Assembly (NCBI GenBank): GCA_934167875.1 | Contig: CAKPMC010000001.1 | Coordinates: 62,001-126,000 of the forward strand | DNA: 64,000 nt | Reading direction: 5' to 3' | Source: an uncultured Bacilli bacterium | GTDB taxonomy: Bacteria; Bacillota_I; Bacilli_A; RF39; UBA660 | Shown: positions 1-8,675 of the stretch, piece by piece | Layout of the letters: every line of letters starts with the position of its first letter | Position numbering within the stretch: the first letter of the stretch is position 1 | Program-made: the position numbers and the translations under genes | The notes under the pieces: model-generated | Told to the model about the DNA's origin: nothing | What the model saw: the letters and a program-made list of their open reading frames with translations, nothing else | The model's database searches: none

Positions 1-1117
1 TTTGATAACATTCAATCGCACTTGGATTATTATCTTTTAAAGTTTGTTCTTGCTTCTTTTTTATATCCATTATTTGATTTTGCTTTTCTAATATATAACT
101 AGTATATTTAGATACTCTTAATTTTTCTCTTTTAGCAGCCTGTTTTTTCTGATACTTGGAAGCAATTCTAGGTATAATCAAACTACCAAATATCATAGTA
201 ACACACATAACTATTTGTGGAAGTGAAGACATAAGCGTTTTACTACCGGTAGAAAGTCCATAAATAACCGTATAACCTGTCATTAAAGAAGAAGCAGCCA
301 TAGTTATACTAGAACCAATTGACAAAAATAATGGCATATCTTCTTTTATTTCTGATTGTGGCACAGGTTCTATTTTTACATATTCTTCTTTTAGCTGATC
401 ATCCATTCTAAGCGTATGATAAAAATAATCATTTTCCTGATATAAGTTCAAATTATTATCAGTATCATTAGAAGTTTGGTAATTAGAATTATCGGTATCT
501 CTTTGATATAAATTAAGTTTTTGAACAGCTACTAATTCATTAGGATTATTAACATTTAAAAAGCTACCCATCCAAATAATTTTTAAACCATTGATAAATA
601 TTATATCTCCAATATTTAAAATCTTACTTTTAACTAAATTATTATTAACATATATCCTAGAATTATCTTGTAATGAATTTAGTTTCCAACCAGTTTCATT
701 TTCACCAATAGCTTTTACTATTTCAGCATGATTTGGTTGAATAAAAGAATCTTTATAACAGATTTCATTATCATTACTACTACCTATTCCTATTCTAGAA
801 AGATTATCAAATGATAAATTATAATTATTAGTATCTTTAACAGGTAAAGTATATAAAACTATATTTTTTTCTATTCCTTCAATATTTAAAAAATAATATT
901 GATAATCTTTTAATTCAACGCTAAAAATTTTAGTATCATTTTCAATAATACTAAAAGTATCATTACTTTTTAAAATCCATTTTCCATTCTCTGCTTCTAT
1001 ATTTAATTGAATTTCAAAATTATCATCAATTACTTCATTAATAGAAACAGATTCATCTATCTTTTGAGGTAGTTTAAATACCTTTAAAGTTTCCTTACCA
1101 AGTAAATATAACTTCAT
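1..1117 (-). CDS. essC: Type VII secretion ATPase EssC, N-terminal part (cut by window start)
   Basis: The translated 372 residues begin MKLYLLGKETLKVF and run through two beta-rich forkhead-associated-like segments (residues about 1-190, with a typical GIGSS...N FHA signature near 110). A low-complexity linker and two hydrophobic helices near residues 290-335 follow. This is the layout of the EssC/YukBA N-terminus; the FtsK/SpoIIIE ATPase domains would lie beyond the window edge. EssC is the membrane motor of the Bacillota T7SS that exports WXG100-type proteins. The start is ATG at 1117 with AGGAG eight bases upstream, inside an inverted repeat. Two zinc-ribbon genes precede it on the same strand and may be co-transcribed. 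Only the N-terminus is visible, so the ATPase is inferred. Confidence 0.8.
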   Translation of the reverse strand, partial: MKLYLLGKETLKVFKLPQKIDESVSINEVIDDNFEIQLNIEAENGKWILKSNDTFSIIENDTKIFSVELKDYQYYFLNIEGIEKNIVLYTLPVKDTNNYNLSFDNLSRIGIGSSNDNEICYKDSFIQPNHAEIVKAIGENETGWKLNSLQDNSRIYVNNNLVKSKILNIGDIIFINGLKIIWMGSFLNVNNPNELVAVQKLNLYQRDTDNSNYQTSNDTDNNLNLYQENDYFYHTLRMDDQLKEEYVKIEPVPQSEIKEDMPLFLSIGSSITMAASSLMTGYTVIYGLSTGSKTLMSSLPQIVMCVTMIFGSLIIPRIASKYQKKQAAKREKLRVSKYTSYILEKQNQIMDIKKKQEQTLKDNNPSAIECYQ

Positions 1118-1165
1118 ATTTCCAACTCCTATTATTCTATATAAATAATACCAAAAGTTGGAAAT
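1118..1165 (-). promoter_or_regulatory. Inverted repeat covering the essC ribosome binding site
   Basis: A perfect 10-bp inverted repeat (1118-1127 and 1156-1165, arms ATTTCCAACT/AGTTGGAAAT) ends exactly at the base before the essC start codon. Its 3' arm overlaps part of the AGGAGTTGG ribosome binding site. If it folds in the mRNA it could limit essC translation. The fold is seen in the sequence; the regulatory role is inferred. Confidence 0.4.
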
Positions 1166-1188
1166 GATTTCAATGTCTTTTCCGGATT

Positions 1189-2103
1189 TTACTTAAAAGT
1201 TTTAATAGTTTTAATCATATTATCAAAGTTATTTTTATTCTTTTTATTTTTAAAGATAAATCTAATCTTTTTTAAGTAAACTGTATTAGCTAATACTTCT
1301 ATAATTGTTACTAAAATTATTAATAATAATTCTTCTTCTATCTTATTATTTAAACTAGGAATATAAATATTTCCTTCCTCTATGATATTAGCTTCGTATT
1401 TATATAAATCAAGCATTAACTTTCTATTTATTATTTTTTCCTCTATAGGTTTAATTTTAATATTAGAGTAATATTTAGAAATATCTAAATAATTATCAGT
1501 ATAATTACCATCCAAGGTAGATATACCATTTTTAATTATCTTTTGAATATTTTTAAAACTACATCCTAAGTTAGAAGTATGATAATAAATATATGCAAGT
1601 TTAATAAAGGTATAATTCATAGGTATATAATCATTATCAAAATATAGTTTAGATTTTAAACAAAAAGGACATAAACATAAATTATTTTTATTTACGCTTT
1701 TAATCTTATCAACATAAAAAATATTTAAACAATGATAACATATAGCTATATTATTAGTATCTAATTTTTCTCTATATGGTAAATTAGTTTTTAAATTTTT
1801 TATTTCATCTAACATTTCTATTAAAGAATAATCACTACTAGGAAAACTATTATCAGGTATTTCTAAAAGTTTTTCTATAATAATATTTAAATGGTTATTT
1901 TTAATATTTTTAGTTGTTACTATTTTATATAAAATAATTAATAATTCTTCTTCTAGTAAATTATTTATTTCTTTATTTTTTAATATTTGGTACTGTTTTT
2001 CATAATTTTTAGGCATGGTTATAAAATAATGAACATCTTTGTATAAGTCATTTATCTGAATAATTTTAAAGTTTTTATATTTTTCTAACCACCAGTATTT
2101 CAT
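1189..2103 (-). CDS. Hypothetical protein with central zinc-ribbon-like Cys pairs
   Basis: I do not recognise this 304-residue protein. It has two Cys pairs, CYHC and CPFC, about 25 residues apart near residues 122-150, which look like a treble-clef or zinc-ribbon insert. A hydrophobic stretch near residue 260 (LLLIILVTIIEVLA) could be one membrane helix or a buried core. The rest is Lys/Ile/Asn-rich and mostly helical. It lies between a zinc-ribbon membrane protein and essC on the same strand with short gaps, so it may be an accessory protein of the T7SS locus. That association rests on position only. Confidence 0.55.
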   Translation of the reverse strand: MKYWWLEKYKNFKIIQINDLYKDVHYFITMPKNYEKQYQILKNKEINNLLEEELLIILYKIVTTKNIKNNHLNIIIEKLLEIPDNSFPSSDYSLIEMLDEIKNLKTNLPYREKLDTNNIAICYHCLNIFYVDKIKSVNKNNLCLCPFCLKSKLYFDNDYIPMNYTFIKLAYIYYHTSNLGCSFKNIQKIIKNGISTLDGNYTDNYLDISKYYSNIKIKPIEEKIINRKLMLDLYKYEANIIEEGNIYIPSLNNKIEEELLLIILVTIIEVLANTVYLKKIRFIFKNKKNKNNFDNMIKTIKTFK

Positions 2104-2118
2104 GTTTACCTCTGTTTA

Positions 2119-2973
2119 TTAATTTTTTGTAAATTCTAATTCTCTATTATTTGTATTCCAAACTAAAATTAATTTGTTTTTACTGTTTTTATCTAATTTA
2201 AAAGTAAAACCATTTTTTATTAAATCAATTGTGTCATCATAGTTTGTTCCATCTTCTTTATATTTATTTTTATAAGTAATTACTTTATAGTAATAGTAAT
2301 CATCATCACCATATAATGTTTCATCTTCGCCTAAATCAATGCCTTCATCTACACTATATTTACCATAGTAATAATTATCTATTAAAGTATCACTATTAGC
2401 ATATAAATAGTAATTACCTTCATTATCTAAATAAAGTAAATGATCATATTCATCTAACCAATAGCCATGGAGTTTATTTTCATAATATATAGATTCAAAA
2501 ACACTAAATAAATCATCTTTAAGAGTTGTTTCATAACCATTAGAGTATACCATTTTAATATTTCCAACAAATATAAAAATAGAAATCATTAAAGATAATA
2601 TAAAAGTAATAATAGTAGTAATAAGTGAAAAAACGCCAAAATTATGGGAAGTATATTTTAGTCCTACAATAACTAAAATAAGTGAAACAATACTAAAACC
2701 TATTCCTATCCAACAGTTCCATATACCAACAGGTATAGCTAATATTCCTAGTATTAATCCAATTAAACTATTATTATTTCTAGGTGTAGAATTAAGTTCA
2801 TCTATATTACTTTTAGTATTATTACTATAATTTTGTTGATAATAATATTGATCCTGATGAGTATCTATTCTAATACTTTTAAATGGATCATCATAAGTAT
2901 TAATACTATTTCCACAATAAGGGCAAAAATTAGAATTATCATCTATTATACTATTACATTTTAAACATCTCAT
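2119..2973 (-). CDS. Zinc-ribbon membrane protein
   Basis: The protein opens with MRCLKCNSIIDDNSNFCPYCG, a four-Cys zinc ribbon of the type found at the N-terminus of many Bacillota membrane proteins. A polar Gln/Asn/Tyr linker follows, then three or four hydrophobic helices (about residues 70-140) and an acidic, Tyr-rich extracytoplasmic domain. The ATG at 2973 is chosen because AGGAAGTGATAAT lies directly upstream; an ATG 33 bases earlier lacks such a site. It begins a run of three minus-strand genes ending in essC. It is transcribed divergently from gpsA. No enzymatic motif is visible. Confidence 0.65.
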   Translation of the reverse strand: MRCLKCNSIIDDNSNFCPYCGNSINTYDDPFKSIRIDTHQDQYYYQQNYSNNTKSNIDELNSTPRNNNSLIGLILGILAIPVGIWNCWIGIGFSIVSLILVIVGLKYTSHNFGVFSLITTIITFILSLMISIFIFVGNIKMVYSNGYETTLKDDLFSVFESIYYENKLHGYWLDEYDHLLYLDNEGNYYLYANSDTLIDNYYYGKYSVDEGIDLGEDETLYGDDDYYYYKVITYKNKYKEDGTNYDDTIDLIKNGFTFKLDKNSKNKLILVWNTNNRELEFTKN

Positions 2974-3041
2974 ATTATCACTTCCTAATAACATTATAAC
3001 AAACAAATCATAATTTTTAACAAAATTTAAAGATAGTTAAC

Positions 3042-3070
3042 TTGTTTAAAAATAAATATTAAGATATAAT
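3042..3070 (+). promoter_or_regulatory. Predicted sigma-A promoter of gpsA
   Basis: TTGTTT at 3042-3047, a 17-bp spacer, and a perfect TATAAT at 3065-3070. It lies 26 bp before the gpsA start codon. Confidence 0.6.
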
Positions 3071-3095
3071 TGATTTATTAAAATTGGAGGCAACA

Positions 3096-4058
3096 ATGAA
3101 AGTATGTATATTAGGAGCAGGAAGTTATGGTTTAGCACTAGCTCTAGCTTTTTATAAAAATAATAATGATGTAACAGTTTGGACTAAAGTAGAAAGTGAA
3201 AAAGAAGAAATAATTAATTATCGTGAAAATAGAAAAGCTCTACCTGGTGTTTCTATACCAGAAGAGATAAAAATAACTACTAATTTAAATGATAATTATA
3301 AATTAATAGTTATAGCTATACCAATTAACTATTTTAGAAGTGTATGTGAAGAAATTAAAAATAATATTAATAGTGATACTATCTTATGTATCGCATCTAA
3401 GGGTATAGAAAAAGATACTAATTTATTCCCACACGAAGTTTTAAATTCAATTATCGAAACTAATAATATAGCTATTTTATCAGGACCAACTTTCGCTATT
3501 GATTTAGCTAAAAATAGTCCTAGTGGTCTAGTATGTGCTAGTACTTCAATTAATATTTATAAAAGTATTAAAAATTGTTTAGAAAGTAACACTTTAAAAA
3601 TAACTTATACTAATGACTTAATAGGAACTGAAATTTGTGGTTCCATAAAAAATGTAATGGCTATCTTATCAGGATTATTAGAAGGAATAAAGATAACTGA
3701 GACAACTAAAGCCCTATTTCTAACAGAAGCACTTAATGAAACTAGTAATTTTATCGAAACCATGAATGGAAATAAAGAAACTAGCTATACACTAGCTGGA
3801 CTTGGAGATTTAATATTAACATGTACTAGTAAAAAAAGTAGAAACTATACACTAGGAACACTAATAGCTACTGAAAATAAAAGTAATATTGATAACTATA
3901 TACTAAATAATACTGTTGAAGGATATTATACTTTAATAGCTATTAATCAAATAATTAAAAAGAAAGAAATATCAGTACCTTTAGTTGAATTATTATATAA
4001 AATTTTATTTGAGGGACTAGATAAAAAAGAAATCTTTAACTTATTAATTAAAAATTAA
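3096..4058 (+). CDS. gpsA: NAD(P)-dependent glycerol-3-phosphate dehydrogenase
   Basis: This 320-residue cytosolic enzyme interconverts dihydroxyacetone phosphate and sn-glycerol 3-phosphate, supplying the phospholipid backbone. The N-terminus has the Rossmann motif GAGSYG. GPTFA, the catalytic-lysine region GSIKNVMA and LAGLGDLILTC all match the GpsA family, and the length is normal. The start is the ATG at 3096, five bases after GGAGG (3086-3090); a TTG 12 bases upstream overlaps the ribosome binding site and is rejected. It is one of the few plus-strand genes in the window and has its own promoter and terminator. Confidence 0.95.
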   Translation: MKVCILGAGSYGLALALAFYKNNNDVTVWTKVESEKEEIINYRENRKALPGVSIPEEIKITTNLNDNYKLIVIAIPINYFRSVCEEIKNNINSDTILCIASKGIEKDTNLFPHEVLNSIIETNNIAILSGPTFAIDLAKNSPSGLVCASTSINIYKSIKNCLESNTLKITYTNDLIGTEICGSIKNVMAILSGLLEGIKITETTKALFLTEALNETSNFIETMNGNKETSYTLAGLGDLILTCTSKKSRNYTLGTLIATENKSNIDNYILNNTVEGYYTLIAINQIIKKKEISVPLVELLYKILFEGLDKKEIFNLLIKN

Positions 4059-4092
4059 AAGACAATGTATAAATAATTACATTGCCTTTTTT
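4057..4092. terminator. Bidirectional terminator after gpsA
   Basis: Hairpin CAATGTA (4063-4069) / TACATTG (4078-4084), flanked by an A-run and a T-run. It serves gpsA on the plus strand and overlaps the last codons of the convergent minus-strand gene. Confidence 0.7.
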
Positions 4093-4316
4093 GTATATTC
4101 TTTATTAGTTTCTTCTTTTTTATCTCTTGGTAATGGAAAATAAGAACGTTTAACGCAAGAAAAGTCACGTAATTCTTCTTCATCTTCATTATCTTTAGCT
4201 TCAATTATAAATAATTCAGTTGTTTTTCTCTTTCTAGATAAATGATATAAAGCATAGCCACTACCAACTAAAGCAGAAACACCTAAAGCTATATTAAAAA
4301 TATTCTTTTTCTTCAT
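4077..4316 (-). CDS. Small single-pass membrane protein, unknown
   Basis: This 79-residue protein has an N-terminal KKK followed by one hydrophobic helix (about residues 7-26, IFNIALGVSALVGSGYALY). A basic and then acidic tail follows (KDNEDEEE) and it ends in charged residues. It has the look of a YtxH-type or other small anchored protein, but no family is recognised. A plausible ribosome binding site (AAAGGATATATT) precedes the ATG. It converges with gpsA and shares its terminator. Confidence 0.5.
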   Translation of the reverse strand: MKKKNIFNIALGVSALVGSGYALYHLSRKRKTTELFIIEAKDNEDEEELRDFSCVKRSYFPLPRDKKEETNKEYTKKAM

Positions 4317-4413
4317 AATATATCCTTTCTATACATGCATTAAATATAATATTTCATTTATGCTAATATGTCAAGAAATGCTATATCAAAGTCATAAAAA
4401 GTAATATATTATC

Positions 4414-4698
4414 TTATTTATTTGTATTTTGGTAGTAATTAGTTTCTGCTAATGAAATTGAAAGTTTTTCTAAATCGTCTAGTTCCATATCATAATTTTC
4501 ATCTAAATATTCTTGGATATCAAAAATCAAACTATTTAAATTAGAATAATTACTTACATTAAAATTATATTTATTTAATACCTCAATATCATTATCTGAC
4601 AAGTAAATATTACCATTATAATGTTTTCTTAATGAAGCATAAGGTTTTAAATCAGCAACTAAATCTTCTATACTAACATCAGTATCATTAATTTTCAT
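4414..4698 (-). CDS. Small acidic hypothetical protein
   Basis: Ninety-four residues, acidic, with no membrane segment and no Cys. Its pattern of short helices (IEDLVADLKPYASLRKHY, LIFDIQEYLDENY) is not one I recognise. The start ATG at 4698 has AAGGAG upstream and overlaps the 3' end of the ynbB-like gene by 11 bp, so the two are very probably translated from one mRNA. Its function may relate to that PLP enzyme, but this is only positional. Confidence 0.55.
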   Translation of the reverse strand: MKINDTDVSIEDLVADLKPYASLRKHYNGNIYLSDNDIEVLNKYNFNVSNYSNLNSLIFDIQEYLDENYDMELDDLEKLSISLAETNYYQNTNK

Positions 4699-5950
4699 TT
4701 TTACTCCTTAATAATTCTGTAACTGCCTTCATAACACCAAATTTACCATAAGAATAAGTAAGTCCTCCTTGTTGATAAGCTATATAAGGTTCTCTTAAAG
4801 GTCCATCACATGAAAGTTCAATTGAAGATCCTTGAGTAAAACAACCTGCAGCCATTATTACTTGATCAGTATAACCTGGCATATCCCAAGGATAAGGAAT
4901 AGCATTTGAATCTATTGGCGAAGCCATTTGAATACCTTGACAATATTTAATTAGTCCTTCTCTATTATGAAAAATGATATTTTGAACAATATCAGCTCTC
5001 TTATCACAGTATCTTGGTTCTACTTCATATCCTAAATCTTCTAAAACTTTACTAGTTAAAACAGCTGTTTTTAAACTAGCTGCTACTACACTAGGAGCAA
5101 AAAATAATCCTTGAAGTATTTGCTTATTAATACCCAAAGTAGGTCCAACTTCTCTACCTTCTCCAGGACATGTAAGTCGTTCTCCAGCTAATTCAATCAA
5201 ATCATGTCTACCAGCTATATAAGCACCATTTGGACTAATTCCACCACCTAAGTTCTTAATAAGTGATCCAACCATAACATCACAACCAACAATTATTGGT
5301 GTTTCTTCGGTAACAAATTCACAATAACAGTTATCTACCATAATAATAATATCTTTATCAATACTTTTAATTAACTCTACTACTTTCTTAATTTTATTAA
5401 TAGTAATACTTTTTCTAGTAGAGTAACCTTTAGATCTTTGAATCTCTATTAATTTTACTTTATTAGTACTTATAAAATTCTTTATTTTTTCATAATCAAA
5501 ATCATCATCTATTAAATCAATTTGTTCATACTTAACACCAAAAGATTTTAAACTACTATTATTATTAACAATTCCAATAACTTCATGTAAGGTATCATAA
5601 GGAACACCACTTATACTAAGCATAATATCACCAGGTCTCAAATAAGCAAATAAAGCTACTGTCAAGGCATGAGTACCTGATATAAATTGACTACGTACAA
5701 GTGCATCTTCGCTACCTAAAACAGAAGCAAAAACTTTTTCAATAGTATCTCTTCCTATATCATTATATCCATACCCTGTAGTACTACTAAAATGAACTTC
5801 ACTTATCTGATATTTATGAAAAGCACTAAGTACTCTTAAAGTATTTTTCTCTTCTAATTTATTTATTTCATTGAAAATATTACTTAAACTAGCTTCAGTA
5901 TCTTCAAACATTTTTAAAACATTACTATCAATATCTAATTCTTGTAGCAT
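4688..5950 (-). CDS. ynbB: PLP-dependent methionine gamma-lyase family protein (YnbB / aluminium resistance family)
   Basis: A 420-residue fold-type-I PLP protein. Family markers are SSTTGYGYND early, the cofactor region FISGTHAL, IMVDNCYCEF, and the PLP lysine in GSLIKNLGGGIS (about residue 225). GGLTYSYGK lies near the C-terminus. It matches the family called aluminium resistance or methionine gamma-lyase-like; its true substrate is unsettled. ATG at 5950 is preceded by GGAGG with good spacing and lies inside the end of the upstream gene (16-bp overlap), so it belongs to the 7306-4414 operon. Confidence 0.9.
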   Translation of the reverse strand: MLQELDIDSNVLKMFEDTEASLSNIFNEINKLEEKNTLRVLSAFHKYQISEVHFSSTTGYGYNDIGRDTIEKVFASVLGSEDALVRSQFISGTHALTVALFAYLRPGDIMLSISGVPYDTLHEVIGIVNNNSSLKSFGVKYEQIDLIDDDFDYEKIKNFISTNKVKLIEIQRSKGYSTRKSITINKIKKVVELIKSIDKDIIIMVDNCYCEFVTEETPIIVGCDVMVGSLIKNLGGGISPNGAYIAGRHDLIELAGERLTCPGEGREVGPTLGINKQILQGLFFAPSVVAASLKTAVLTSKVLEDLGYEVEPRYCDKRADIVQNIIFHNREGLIKYCQGIQMASPIDSNAIPYPWDMPGYTDQVIMAAGCFTQGSSIELSCDGPLREPYIAYQQGGLTYSYGKFGVMKAVTELLRSKNEN

Positions 5951-6408
5951 TTCTTATTACCTCCATTTTGTTTTTGTCTTTTTAATTTTATTTCTTTAAA
6001 TATTTCACTTAAAGGATTTGAATATTCACAATCTATATCTTTTTCTATAAGAATTGGAAAACTAGTATTCTTATAAACAAATCCATGAATAGAAAATTTT
6101 CTTAATGTATTATACCTAGTTTTAATCCAATTATATTGATTATCACTAATATAATTAGGTATAAACATTATAGCTATATTGCCTTCTATATTTATTACCA
6201 TATTACCAAAATCTACTAATTGAAACGATAAAACCTGACTAGGTATACCATCTTCCTTTGAAATACTATAATTATATTTATCAGCAAATTCTCTTAATTT
6301 TTGTCCATGATCAATTGAATCTAAAAAACTCTCTTCATATATACCATCTGGAATAACTAAATCATTTTCATTTGGTATAATTATTATCTGTTTTAAATAA
6401 CGTTCCAT
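5935..6408 (-). CDS. Hypothetical protein, one copy of a triplicated domain
   Basis: This 157-residue protein is a third copy of a domain present twice in the gene just upstream. The shared pattern is I-P-N/D-E-N, then G-I/L-Y, then E-F/L, HG, a helix ending EF-x-x-K/L-Y-N, then SDNQYxW and a beta-rich tail. I do not recognise the family. ATG at 6408 is chosen over a TTG one codon earlier because AGGAG sits six bases upstream. It overlaps the previous gene by 41 bp in another frame, an unusually long overlap that hints at a split of one longer gene. Confidence 0.6.
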   Translation of the reverse strand: MERYLKQIIIIPNENDLVIPDGIYEESFLDSIDHGQKLREFADKYNYSISKEDGIPSQVLSFQLVDFGNMVINIEGNIAIMFIPNYISDNQYNWIKTRYNTLRKFSIHGFVYKNTSFPILIEKDIDCEYSNPLSEIFKEIKLKRQKQNGGNKKCYKN

Positions 6409-7306
6409 CAACTTCTCCTGCCTTCATTAAAATAATATCATATAAGTCTTTTATTAATTTTTCTTTAGAACTGTTATCTTCTAAATAAATGAGTTGGTTT
6501 TTATTACCATTAATAATATCAGCTTCTATCATCGAAAAATTCTTCAAATAATCTTTCTTATCAAATAGCCATCTAAACTGATTATCAGATAGTTTATTAG
6601 GTAAAAATAAATATATCTCATCATCTTCTTTAATAATAGACATCATTCCCATATTACTAAGACTTTGCCCCCAAAAATAACCACTAACTGTAGTAAGTGA
6701 TACATTTATATGGTATAACTCACAAAACTCTTTATATATTTTACCATGACCTTCTAATATATTACTATCAAATTCTTTTAAATATAAACCATTTTCTATC
6801 TTTAAACTATTTTCATTAGGAATAATTAAAGCATAAGAATTATTACTAGGAATGTACTTTTCCTTTATTTTTTCATATAAAAGATCAAATGGTGTGTTCT
6901 CATATTCATCAACTATTTCTCCTATACTATCCTGATAAAAAGTACCATCTTCATAAATCAATGATAAAACATGAATTCTTCTATTATAATTTTGGAAACC
7001 AGATCTATTTTCTAATAAATATCTATATTGATTTCTAGTAATTGTTGGTGGAAGATAAATAATTATATCTTCATCTTTTTGTATTACTAAGTGTCCTATC
7101 TTAGCAAGTTCAATAAACCAATGAATATCATGAAAATCACCATCAGTTAAACCTAAGGACTTACAACTTAATCCTAAATTATATTTATTAGAAAATTCAT
7201 ATACTCCTAAGCCATGGGCTTCACTATTAGTAAGCTCGCGTCGATAAATTCCACTATTTATTTTATTTTCATCAGGAACAATAACAGTTTGTCTTATATT
7301 ATCCAT
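6368..7306 (-). CDS. Hypothetical protein with two tandem copies of an unknown domain
   Basis: Its 312 residues consist of two copies of one domain, about residues 1-155 and 158-300. Both start with a V/IPxEN strand, then GIY or GLY, an HG, an E-F helix and Y-N/H. Both carry the later motif (T/S)xNQ(Y/F)R(Y/W)L. No Cys clusters, membrane segments or known catalytic signature are visible. A good ribosome binding site (AAAGGAGG) precedes the ATG. It lies just after the FabG-like gene (17-bp gap) and before the single-domain paralogue. Function unknown. Confidence 0.6.
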   Translation of the reverse strand: MDNIRQTVIVPDENKINSGIYRRELTNSEAHGLGVYEFSNKYNLGLSCKSLGLTDGDFHDIHWFIELAKIGHLVIQKDEDIIIYLPPTITRNQYRYLLENRSGFQNYNRRIHVLSLIYEDGTFYQDSIGEIVDEYENTPFDLLYEKIKEKYIPSNNSYALIIPNENSLKIENGLYLKEFDSNILEGHGKIYKEFCELYHINVSLTTVSGYFWGQSLSNMGMMSIIKEDDEIYLFLPNKLSDNQFRWLFDKKDYLKNFSMIEADIINGNKNQLIYLEDNSSKEKLIKDLYDIILMKAGEVDGTLFKTDNNYTK

Positions 7307-7323
7307 ATAAAAACCTCCTTTTA

Positions 7324-8067
7324 TTATTTACAACCACCATCAACACGAATAATACTACCATTTATATAACTAGCATCACTACTAGCTAAAAATACTATTA
7401 CTTTAGCTATCTCACTTGGATCAGCAAAACGATTCAATATTATTTTTTCTTCTTCTTTTTTTATAAAATTGTAATCAAGTTCTTTATTCATATCAGTTGT
7501 AACCCAACCAGGAGCAACAGTATTTACTCTAATATTAGGTGCATACTGTAAAGCAAGATTTTTAGTAAGTGAAATAACTCCAGCCTTTGATGCATCATAA
7601 TCTAAACTTTCAGGATAAACAGTATCAATACCATTAGTAGAAGAAACATTAATAATATTACCTTCCCCATTAGCAAGCATATACTTTCCAACATATTTAC
7701 TAACTATAAAAGTACCAATCAAGTTAACCTTCAAAATTTCCATAAAATTATCATAAGTCTTATCATCAAAAGTAGTATCAATAGCTATACCTGCATTATT
7801 AACAAGAACATCAATATGTCCAAATACTTCAATAACTTGTTCAACCATAGCCTCTACTTCACTTTCATTTGAAACAGAAGCCTTAATTACCAAAGCACTA
7901 ACATTATACTCTTTTTCTACAAATTCTTTTAATTCATTACTATCAGCTTCACTATGACAGTAATTAATAACCACATCATAATTTCTTTTAGCAAACTCTA
8001 TAATGGTACTTCTACCTATTCCTCTAGCTCCACCTGTAACTAGTACTACTTTTCTCTTAGAATCCAT
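7324..8067 (-). CDS. SDR-family oxidoreductase (FabG-like)
   Basis: A classical short-chain dehydrogenase of 247 residues. It has the NAD(P)-binding motif TGGARGIG at residues 10-17, NNAG near 90, the catalytic Ser in NVSSTNG (about 141), and YDASK (about 154-158). The end YINGSIIRVDGG is typical. FabG (3-oxoacyl-ACP reductase) is the closest type, but no fatty acid genes are nearby, so the substrate is unknown. The start overlaps the upstream Cys-rich gene by 11 bp, indicating an operon. Confidence 0.85.
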   Translation of the reverse strand: MDSKRKVVLVTGGARGIGRSTIIEFAKRNYDVVINYCHSEADSNELKEFVEKEYNVSALVIKASVSNESEVEAMVEQVIEVFGHIDVLVNNAGIAIDTTFDDKTYDNFMEILKVNLIGTFIVSKYVGKYMLANGEGNIINVSSTNGIDTVYPESLDYDASKAGVISLTKNLALQYAPNIRVNTVAPGWVTTDMNKELDYNFIKKEEEKIILNRFADPSEIAKVIVFLASSDASYINGSIIRVDGGCK

Positions 8068-8590
8068 ATAAATTTCTCCTTTTTAATGCACCTTTTAATA
8101 AAACTTCTTTAGTAGTAAAAAAAGTTGAAGATAAATAAACTTTTTGTCTAAAGTTTAAAGTATATTTAGATAAATAAATTTTATTTAAAGAAAATTTAAC
8201 TTTTCTCGTCTTTTTTATATAACCACAAATAAACAATTTACATGCAACATTTCTAACACTACATCCTTTATCAGTTAAATATTTACAGTTTTCATGTCTT
8301 GTTGTACTGTAACAGCATCCATTTGGATATATAGGAACATCTTTCTTACACACACATCTTCTTTTTTCACATATACCGTTTTTAAACTTACACAAATTAT
8401 ATTCCTGACATTTATTATCTAGATAATCACATAGTTCATCATAAAGTCTAGAATACTTTTCATTACGATCTGTTATTTCTAATATCTCTGTTATTTTTTT
8501 TATTCTTAATTCTTTTTCTTTTTTAGTTATAGGTTCATCTTCTATAAATTTTATCGTCTTTCTCAATATTCTTTTATCTCTTCTTTTCAT
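8057..8590 (-). CDS. Cys-rich conserved hypothetical protein
   Basis: A 177-residue basic protein with more than ten Cys residues in a central block (about 60-125). The pattern is C-x6-C...C-x4-CxC..CC...C.YL.DKGC...C.LFIC, which suggests binding of zinc or an Fe-S cluster. The N-terminal 50 residues are charged and helical, and the C-terminus is basic. I have no family name for it. A clear AGAGG ribosome binding site precedes ATG 8590, and it overlaps the downstream SDR gene. Confidence 0.6.
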   Translation of the reverse strand: MKRRDKRILRKTIKFIEDEPITKKEKELRIKKITEILEITDRNEKYSRLYDELCDYLDNKCQEYNLCKFKNGICEKRRCVCKKDVPIYPNGCCYSTTRHENCKYLTDKGCSVRNVACKLFICGYIKKTRKVKFSLNKIYLSKYTLNFRQKVYLSSTFFTTKEVLLKGALKRRNLYGF

Positions 8591-8640
8591 AAAAATTACC
8601 TCTACTTATTTAACTTATTATATCACATATAGCTATTTAA

Positions 8641-8671
8641 AAAAAGAAAAGTGTTTCTATAAAGAAACACT
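8641..8671 (-). terminator. Rho-independent terminator of the acyltransferase cluster
   Basis: Stem AGTGTTTC/GAAACACT (8650-8657 with 8664-8671), followed on the minus strand by a T-rich run. It lies just after the SGNH gene stop. Confidence 0.75.
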
Positions 8672-8675
8672 CTAA

